From NCBI GenBank assembly GCA_903932385.1, contig CAIZGA010000109.1, forward strand, positions 1-5,920: DNA of 5,920 nucleotides, written 5' to 3'. The notes under the pieces are model-generated. The model made no database searches. It had not been told where the DNA came from and worked only from the letters and a program-made list of their open reading frames with translations. The stretch comes from an uncultured Acidobacteriota bacterium. Lineage in GTDB: Bacteria > Acidobacteriota > Terriglobia > Terriglobales > Acidobacteriaceae. Below, piece after piece: positions 1-4,683 of this stretch. Each line of letters begins with the position of its first letter. The first letter of the stretch is position 1. Both the position numbers and the translations under genes were made by a program.

Positions 1-1
1 C

Positions 2-175
2 CACATCTTCAATCGCTTTTATCGCGCAGACCCTTCGCGTAGTCAGGTAGAAGGCAGCGGCCTTGGGTTGGCAATAGCCCAGTGGATTGCCTACCAGCAT
101 CATGCCAGTCTGACAGTAGATAGCGCAGCGGAGCAGGGTACAACATTCCGTGTAACTATACCTCTCGCAGCCTAA
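2..175 (+). CDS. Sensor histidine kinase, C-terminal end (partial)
   Basis: This is the last 57 codons of a two-component sensor histidine kinase; the 5' part lies outside the window. The visible protein is the end of the ATP-binding HATPase_c domain. It has the F-box-like FNRFYRAD at residues 3-10, the G2 box GSGLGLAIAQWI at 18-29, whose glycines shape the ATP lid, then the closing beta strand GTTFRVTIPL near the C-terminus. In the family this domain binds ATP and phosphorylates the conserved histidine, which lies upstream and is not visible. The FYRAD plus GLGLAI form is typical of the EnvZ/PhoR-like class. The protein ends two residues after the final strand, as is normal, so the C-terminus looks intact. 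The signal sensed and the partner regulator cannot be told from here. The transposase remnant begins about 50 nt after the stop, and no terminator hairpin was seen between them. Confidence 0.93.
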   Translation, partial: HIFNRFYRADPSRSQVEGSGLGLAIAQWIAYQHHASLTVDSAAEQGTTFRVTIPLAA

Positions 176-225
176 GTGTGCCTCTCGGGACTTTTCGTCA
201 TTATTCTTTTTGATAGAACGCAGGC

Positions 226-610
226 ATGGCTGACAGATTGTGGCTGTTCCTTTCCCTGCCTATTCGACGGGTTTCTTCTCGAAGCAATCTGGTCCTTGAA
301 AATCTAGCGCTGCGTCAGCAGTTGGCTGTGCTATCGCGCAGGCATCCCAAACCACGATGCTCGGTTGCAGATAGAGTGTTCTAGGTTGCACTCAGCCGGC
401 TCTGGCGAAGGTGAAAGCATAGGAGAAACAAACACCTTCAGACCACGAAGCAAAGCAACTTTCAGATGTGGGCTGCAGTGTCGTATCCTTGCCGAGGCTC
501 GGCGGTCTGCACTATCGCTACGACCGAGCCGCCTAAATTATCGAGCTAGTCAAATAACTTGTACGCATGGATTGCTAGCAGACCTGCGCCACCCGGAAGC
601 ATCGTTCCAA
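226..610 (+). pseudogene. Decayed integrase-type transposase (IS remnant)
   Basis: The ATG at 226 opens 52 clean codons ending at a TAG at 382-384. The peptide contains NLVLENLALRQQLAVLSRRH at residues 21-40, followed by PKPR and VADRVF. This is the N-terminus of DDE/rve integrase-core transposases common in Acidobacteria (IS3/IS481-like; exact family not assigned). Reading on in the same frame gives VALSRLWRR, then TGA at 412-414. As I recall, intact relatives have Trp at both stop positions (FWVALSRLWRRW), so both look like TGG-to-stop changes. About 120 nt further, at 537-554, a different frame reads IIELVK, where the family has an EIRELI-like segment. GCGCCACCCGGAAGCATCG at 587-605 resembles the codons for GAPRIHG. 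The remnant therefore carries stops and at least one frameshift and lacks any recognisable catalytic core. The 3' boundary is approximate. The reading is firm to about 414 and tentative beyond. Confidence 0.75.
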
Positions 611-747
611 TACTCGGGACACAGTTGCATCTCATGCTCTTGCACTTATCGATATATATATGTAGCTGCCAGAAGATCTCGTAACTGTTACGAGTACGCC
701 GGTTTCTGCCCGGATTGCATTTTGGCGAGGCACAGGCTGCGGATTAT
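611..747. other. Gene-free stretch between IS remnant and minus-strand operon
   Basis: I see no credible gene here on either strand. The plus-strand frames give low-complexity, non-family-like peptides, and the long minus-strand frame covering this stretch has no recognisable motif. The sequence TTATCGATATATATATG at 646-662 is AT-rich. It may be more transposase debris, because TYRYI can be read at 643-657 where relatives have a TVSRYI-like segment, but this is weak. The only clear structure is the perfect palindrome at 678-694, listed separately. The stretch lies between the plus-strand remnant and the 3' end of the minus-strand operon, so it is a convergent 3' region. Confidence 0.5.
678..694. 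repeat. Perfect 17-nt palindrome CTCGTAAC-T-GTTACGAG
   Basis: Two 8-nt arms, CTCGTAAC and GTTACGAG, are exact reverse complements around one central base. With so small a centre, an RNA hairpin would have to open inner pairs to form a loop, leaving roughly a 7-bp stem at best. There is no T-run on either side, so it is not a classical intrinsic terminator. It lies 53 nt beyond the stop of the zinc-ribbon gene on the minus strand. A dyad of this size could bind a dimeric regulator (TetR/MarR-like sites have similar geometry), but no promoter or regulator gene is adjacent. It may also be chance or a leftover of the inserted element. Confidence 0.6.
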
Positions 748-951
748 TTACAAAACATCCTTCACACTCACCCAGTAATATCTCCGCCAACAATTGACGC
801 AGCGAACAGGACGTAATGCAATTATGCTGAGCAGCCCATCGATTGCATACGGCACTGCATCCTTGAACTCGGTAGAACTGCAAAGTGGACACTGCCGCCT
901 CAACAACAACTGCGGTAAACGATGCGGCCAGTTTATTTCTGAAAAGCTCAT
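748..951 (-). CDS. Small zinc-ribbon protein (two CxxC knuckles)
   Basis: This is a 67-residue protein of unknown function. CPLC at residues 21-24 and CVNC at 51-54 form a probable four-cysteine zinc site, 26 residues apart. The second knuckle sits in RPVRCVNCWRRYYW (47-60), a basic and aromatic segment I recognise from short uncharacterised zinc-ribbon proteins of Acidobacteria. The middle (DGLLSIIAL, 38-46) is hydrophobic but too short for a confident membrane span. The ATG at 951 is preceded by AGGGA about seven bases upstream, a good ribosome site, and lies 30 nt after the GH130 stop. It is therefore probably the last gene of the glycosyltransferase/GH130 operon. Zinc ribbons of this kind can bind nucleic acid or protein partners; which applies here is not visible. 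I favour this frame over the overlapping plus-strand and minus-strand frames because of the paired CxxC motifs and the ribosome site. Confidence 0.8.
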   Translation of the reverse strand: MSFSEINWPHRLPQLLLRRQCPLCSSTEFKDAVPYAIDGLLSIIALRPVRCVNCWRRYYWVSVKDVL

Positions 952-981
952 CCCAGTGTCCCTCGTAATTCAACTGATTCT

Positions 982-2010
982 CTATGCGGTGGCTTGCGTT
1001 GCCGGATCGGAGTGTTTGTCCAGCCATCGCAGGCACGCGCGGATGCTGCCTGTAGCGAGCGCCATGCAGGAATCGCCTGCGCCGTAATAAAGATGAATGG
1101 TGTCGCCATCTGTACCGATGGTTTGGCCGCACGGAAAGACCACGTCGTTCACATCTCCGCCACGCTCGTACGGCGCTTCAGGACCAAACATCCAGGAGTC
1201 GCCGCGTTGCAGACAAATATCCGGCTTATCGAGATCGAATAGCGCCAGACCTAACCGGTAGATGCTGCCGGATGCGGTATTGCGCACGCCGTGATAAATT
1301 GCAAGCCATCCGCGATCAGTTTCAATCGGCGGCGAGCAGAGTCCAATCTTATTGGCGTCCCACCATCCGCCTCGCCTCGCTTCAAGAATGATTTTGTGGC
1401 TGCCCCAGTGCTGCAAATCCGGAGAATATGAAATCCAGATATGTGCGCCCAGTGTGGTAACCGGGCGATGAATCAATGCCCATCGGCCACCAATCTTTCG
1501 TGGCAACAGCGCTGCATCCTTATCTTCCGGAGGCATGATCACGCCAAAGCGTTCAAAGCTTTTGAAATCTTTTGTGAGCGCCAGCGATACACCCGGCCCG
1601 CCACGGGCGAAGGATGTATAGGCCACCGCATACTGCGCAAGTTCCGGCACGTAGGTGATTCGTGGATCTTCTATGCCCCACAGCTCTTCCGGGTATTGCA
1701 GCGGCATCGCCATCATCGTCGGCTGTGGATCAATCCGCCATCCATCCACTCCATTGCTGGAACGCGCTGCACATAAATGCGACAGCCCTCGTTTGTCCTC
1801 AACACGACATAGCAAGAGTGTGTCGCCATCGGCAAGCTTTACAACTCCGGCATTAAACACGCTGTTGATTGGATACGGCCAGTGGTGTCGGCTGAGAATT
1901 GGATTCGCCATGTGGCGAACAAAGAGCGGCTCGTCATCATGGAGTACAGCGTTGGTCTGGCTATCTACCACGGGAATTATTTCTAGCATTTCAGGGTCTA
2001 CTGGATGCAA
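982..2010 (-). CDS. GH130 family glycoside phosphorylase/hydrolase (beta-mannoside-active family)
   Basis: This 342-residue enzyme has the five-bladed beta-propeller signatures of glycoside hydrolase family 130 across its length. They are NPILSRHHWPY (36-46), NSVFNAGVV (49-57), LCRVEDKRGLSHL (67-79), GIEDPRIT (112-119), PEDKDAALLPRK (161-172), ALIHRP (178-183), WWDANKIGLCSPPIET (216-231), YHGVRNTASGSIYRLG (239-254), YERGGDVNDVVFPCG (281-295) and HLYYGAGDS (306-314). By family analogy D115 in GIEDP is the general acid. Known members cleave beta-mannosides, either by phosphate (giving mannose 1-phosphate) or by water, and I cannot tell which from sequence alone. No signal peptide is seen, so it should be cytoplasmic. 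The start is TTG at 2010: AAGAAGAAAAGAG lies upstream at suitable spacing, whereas the ATG at 1989 (Met8) has no ribosome site. The TTG start overlaps the upstream glycosyltransferase by 13 nt, indicating one mRNA and probable translational coupling. Confidence 0.93.
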   Translation of the reverse strand: MHPVDPEMLEIIPVVDSQTNAVLHDDEPLFVRHMANPILSRHHWPYPINSVFNAGVVKLADGDTLLLCRVEDKRGLSHLCAARSSNGVDGWRIDPQPTMMAMPLQYPEELWGIEDPRITYVPELAQYAVAYTSFARGGPGVSLALTKDFKSFERFGVIMPPEDKDAALLPRKIGGRWALIHRPVTTLGAHIWISYSPDLQHWGSHKIILEARRGGWWDANKIGLCSPPIETDRGWLAIYHGVRNTASGSIYRLGLALFDLDKPDICLQRGDSWMFGPEAPYERGGDVNDVVFPCGQTIGTDGDTIHLYYGAGDSCMALATGSIRACLRWLDKHSDPATQATA

Positions 2011-4382
2011 TTTGAAACGCTCTTTTCTTCTTGCAACTCAACTGCTGTGGCTGCTTCTGTTTGTTGCATCTCAAGTAGCGCCATTAGGAAGGAAAGTGTC
2101 GATTCAGCGCCTTGATTTTCATTGACGCGGTCAGGGTGAAGCCCATCTCTACAACCGCCTGTAACTGCATCGTACAGTGGAATCTGCAAGTCGTTTTCCC
2201 CGAGAAACCAGCGGAATGTAAACCATGTCTCCTCCAGCCATTTCCTGTCCTTCGTAATCTCATACGCAAGCAGGCAGGCAGAGATGGTTGCGCAGGCCTC
2301 TACCGGTTGCTGATCGAAACGCGCCTTGGCTCCGTACTGCGTATAAAAACCACGTGATCCAATCGGCACGTAGAGTTCTCGCTTGTCGCGATGCTGTTGA
2401 TCTGTCAGCCACACCAGCGATTCCAAAGCTGCAGCCGTCATGCGATCATTACGGCTCCTCCAGCCAGCCAGCAGCAGCGCCTGCGGCAACCTTGCATTCG
2501 AATACGAAAGACTTTTCTCATACCAATGCCACTGCGCTTCACGGCAACTTTCGTAAATATGCAGCAAGCGATTTGCCAGCAGGTTGCGCTCGCTCTCAAT
2601 CACCCTGTCGCCGGGGAACCAGTCAAGATAACTCTGCAATCCAAGAATCGAAAAAGCCCACGCTCGCGGACTGGTGAAGGAACTTACCGTCGGCATCGCA
2701 GCCTCAAACAATCGCCCCGCAGCGCCTCGCAAACCAGCGTCTTCGGAATATCCAAGCACTGTGCCCAATGACCACAGTGCGCGTCCATGGCTGTCTTCCG
2801 ACCCAACCTCTTCCAGCCACTGACGGCTGTAGCTAAGAAAATTCCTAAACCGCCCGCTTTCCTGCGAAAATGCCAACAATAAAAATGACAAATAGCGATG
2901 CGTCATTTTCGAATAAATCTGTGCATCGGCTGGATTCGCCACACTCAGCATCGTTGCTGTGATTAGCGCACGTGCATTGTCGTCGGTTGTATAGCCTTCG
3001 GAATTATTCGGTGCGGAAAATATGGCGTGCTGCAGTATGCCGGTGTCGTCTGTCATTTTGCTCAAGTGCGACAAGTTCAATTCCGGCAAGCTGCCTGTAT
3101 TCTTCGCGGCAAACGTATCTGCCAGCGATGCGCGTGGACGCAGCATACGCTCCACTCTGGCGCGCTGGAAGCTGCTCATGTAAGCCTGTGCCGTATTCTG
3201 CCATGTCGTGCTGCGCGAATACAGATACGCGCGCTTCCTCATCGCATGGCGCTCCGCGTCATTTTCCAGCAACCGGATGGCCGCTTCCGCTAGCGACGCC
3301 GGATCATCGAATGGAACAATCACGCCTCTGCCATCCGCAAGTAATTCTTTGGCATGCCAGTACGGCGTGGAAATGATGGCTTTGCCTGCGCCTAGCGCAA
3401 TGGCCAGCGTGCCGGAAACGACCTGTGCTTCATGCCGGTAGGGAGTTATATAGATGTCCGCTGCGCCGACTTGCTCAATCAGTTCCTTGTCGCTGACGAA
3501 ACGATTATTGAATCGCACCTGCGACGCAACGCCGCACTCACTTGCCAGGGCTTGCAACTCTTCGCGATACTTCTCGCCCTCACTTCTACGCACATGAGGA
3601 TGCGTAGCTCCGGAAATAATATAAACAAGATTTGGGTGCTGCTTCAGAATATGCGGCATCGCTCGAATCACATTTTCGATTCCCTTATTTGGCGATAGCA
3701 AACCAAACGTCAACATCACAGACATGCCTTCTGTATGAAATATGTCTTTGAAGTAGTTTGGGTCCATAAACGGCAGGTCGGGTACGCCATGCGGAATGAT
3801 GTCGATCCTTTCGCATGGCACATCGTAGATTTCATTCAGCAAAGATGCGGCATGCTTGCTCATCACAATCATGCGGTCAGAGAGTTGTGCAATTTCCATC
3901 AGTATGGTGCGCTGATTCACGTCGGGATCGCGAAGCACTGTGTGCAGCGTCGTCACCAACGGCATTTTCAGTTTGCGAATCAGGGCCAGGATGTGACTGC
4001 CGGCCGGGCCGCCGAAGATACCATACTCGTGCTGCAGGCAGACGATATCGTTGCCATTGAAATTCAAGAATTCGGCAGCACGTTCGTAGGATGACAACTC
4101 ATCCTGTTCTAACTCAAGACGTACCTGTTCCGGATATTCGTAGCTGGAATCTGGATCATTGACGGGGATTGCAAACAATCGTCCGCTGCCATATTCATTT
4201 GCCAGCGCTGTGCATAAATCCGTGGTGAACGTCGCGATTCCACACTGCCTGGGTAGATAGTTTCCTACGAATGCTATCCGTGTGGGCAATGGCAGCAGAG
4301 GTGTATTCGACGCACACTGCGTTCGCTCTACATCTTCAGGCAGCTGTGCCTCATCAGTGCGGAGCTGATGGAATATTCCCAT
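1998..4382 (-). CDS. GT4 glycosyltransferase fused to C-terminal helical-barrel-like domain
   Basis: This is a 794-residue two-domain protein. Residues about 33-410 form a GT-B fold, family 4 transferase: IAFVGNYLPRQCGIATFTTDL (36-56, N-terminal loop), QHEYGIFGG (117-125), TLHTVL (145-150), IIPHGVPD (195-202), FGLLSPNKGIENVI (226-239, sugar-nucleotide domain) and HEAQVVSGTLAIALGAGKAIISTPYWHAKELL (317-348). The usual EX7E motif is altered: E318 is present, but Leu sits eight residues later. I recall the same in relatives. Residues about 430-775 are helix-rich with conserved-looking patches TDDNARAL (466-473), EDSHGRALWSLG (529-540), WHWYEKSLSYSNARLPQALL (618-637), FDQQPVEACA (689-698) and NENQGAEST (754-762). 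These suggest an (alpha/alpha) toroid like those of many glycan-active enzymes. Normal single-domain GT4 enzymes have about 350-420 residues. No signal peptide or membrane span is seen. The ATG shares its A with the TGA of the upstream small gene, and there is no strong ribosome site of its own, so coupling is likely. Donor and acceptor are unknown; mannose is a guess from GH130. Confidence 0.92.
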   Translation of the reverse strand: MGIFHQLRTDEAQLPEDVERTQCASNTPLLPLPTRIAFVGNYLPRQCGIATFTTDLCTALANEYGSGRLFAIPVNDPDSSYEYPEQVRLELEQDELSSYERAAEFLNFNGNDIVCLQHEYGIFGGPAGSHILALIRKLKMPLVTTLHTVLRDPDVNQRTILMEIAQLSDRMIVMSKHAASLLNEIYDVPCERIDIIPHGVPDLPFMDPNYFKDIFHTEGMSVMLTFGLLSPNKGIENVIRAMPHILKQHPNLVYIISGATHPHVRRSEGEKYREELQALASECGVASQVRFNNRFVSDKELIEQVGAADIYITPYRHEAQVVSGTLAIALGAGKAIISTPYWHAKELLADGRGVIVPFDDPASLAEAAIRLLENDAERHAMRKRAYLYSRSTTWQNTAQAYMSSFQRARVERMLRPRASLADTFAAKNTGSLPELNLSHLSKMTDDTGILQHAIFSAPNNSEGYTTDDNARALITATMLSVANPADAQIYSKMTHRYLSFLLLAFSQESGRFRNFLSYSRQWLEEVGSEDSHGRALWSLGTVLGYSEDAGLRGAAGRLFEAAMPTVSSFTSPRAWAFSILGLQSYLDWFPGDRVIESERNLLANRLLHIYESCREAQWHWYEKSLSYSNARLPQALLLAGWRSRNDRMTAAALESLVWLTDQQHRDKRELYVPIGSRGFYTQYGAKARFDQQPVEACATISACLLAYEITKDRKWLEETWFTFRWFLGENDLQIPLYDAVTGGCRDGLHPDRVNENQGAESTLSFLMALLEMQQTEAATAVELQEEKSVSNCIQ

Positions 4383-4384
4383 CA
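4382..4384 (-). promoter_or_regulatory. TGATG stop/start overlap (translational coupling)
   Basis: The TGA of the small membrane protein (4384-4382) and the ATG of the glycosyltransferase (4382-4380) share their A. The twenty or so bases before this ATG show no good purine-rich ribosome site, so re-initiation by ribosomes finishing the small gene is the likely way the transferase is translated. This ties the amounts of the two proteins together. Confidence 0.7.
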
Positions 4385-4564
4385 GCGTTGCCAGAAGGTA
4401 CGTGCGCTGTGTTCTTCATCTATGGATTGATTTTTCTCGTCTATAGTTTTTGATTTATCGTTTTCGTCATTGATGACTGTTTGTAAGGATTTAATCTGAC
4501 GCCATTTTGGTACTAGCGCAAACACGGCCACAAATGTAATCAGAATCATGATCGCTTCGTACAT
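4382..4564 (-). CDS. Small single-pass membrane protein, coupled to GT4
   Basis: This is a 60-residue protein of unknown function. Residues about 4-19 (AIMILITFVAVFALVP) are a hydrophobic span, followed at once by KWRQIK. By the positive-inside rule this puts the N-terminus outside and the tail in the cytoplasm. The tail is strongly charged and carries a short tandem motif, TIDEKNQ (40-46) then SIDEEHS (47-53), which could be helical or coiled-coil. The start is supported by GGAG five bases before the ATG. The TGA stop and the ATG of the glycosyltransferase share one base (TGATG), typical of translational coupling. The arrangement suggests a membrane anchor or accessory subunit for the otherwise soluble transferase; this is inferred from position only. 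It could instead be an independent small membrane protein. The ribosome site, coupling and clean TM-plus-tail design argue against a chance frame. Confidence 0.75.
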   Translation of the reverse strand: MYEAIMILITFVAVFALVPKWRQIKSLQTVINDENDKSKTIDEKNQSIDEEHSARTFWQR

Positions 4565-4569
4565 ATGAA

Positions 4570-4573
4570 CTCC
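4570..4573 (-). promoter_or_regulatory. Ribosome binding site of the small membrane protein gene
   Basis: GGAG on the minus strand with a 5-nt spacer (TTCAT) to the ATG at 4564. It fixes the start of the operon's first gene and is the main evidence that this short reading frame is translated. An AT-rich run (TTAATATATAT) lies immediately upstream of it. Confidence 0.7.
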
Positions 4574-4604
4574 ATATATATTAAGTTGGTCGTTTGTTTC
4601 AATT

Positions 4605-4635
4605 GCGGAACAACCTCAAGCAGAGATTGTTCCGC
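4605..4635. repeat. Inverted repeat, 9-bp arms, in the OmpA-to-operon gap
   Basis: GCGGAACAA at 4605-4613 and TTGTTCCGC at 4627-4635 are exact reverse complements separated by 13 nt. On the minus strand the stem begins 48 nt after the OmpA stop and ends 40 nt before the ATG of the small membrane protein. As RNA it would form a stable stem. It is followed by AATTGAAAC rather than a U-run, so it is at best an atypical terminator for ompA. Other readings are a dimeric regulator's operator in front of the glycosyltransferase operon, or an mRNA processing or attenuation stem. Confidence 0.7.
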
Positions 4636-4683
4636 CAAATTCTGATACGATTTCACTCGCTTGCGAAACCGCATCCTTAGCGC

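Noticed and set aside
605..625. CTCGGGAC at about 612 matching CTCGGGAC near 184
   Set aside because: Only eight bases in direct, not inverted, orientation; not usable as an IS terminal repeat and plausible by chance.
365..778. 137-codon plus-strand open frame
   Set aside because: Its peptide is Ser/Arg/Cys-rich with no motif, and it overlaps the transposase remnant in a different frame. Best explained as debris.
632..1132. 166-codon minus-strand open frame overlapping the GH130 end and the zinc-ribbon gene
   Set aside because: It overlaps two better-supported genes in another frame, has no family motif, and its composition looks like a shadow frame.
4575..4602. Promoter-like TTGAAA (4602-4597) and TATATA (4580-4575) on the minus strand, 16-nt spacer
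   Set aside because: Transcription would start about 4 nt before the ATG and exclude the GGAG ribosome site, so it is not a convincing promoter for the operon; the AT run may be chance.
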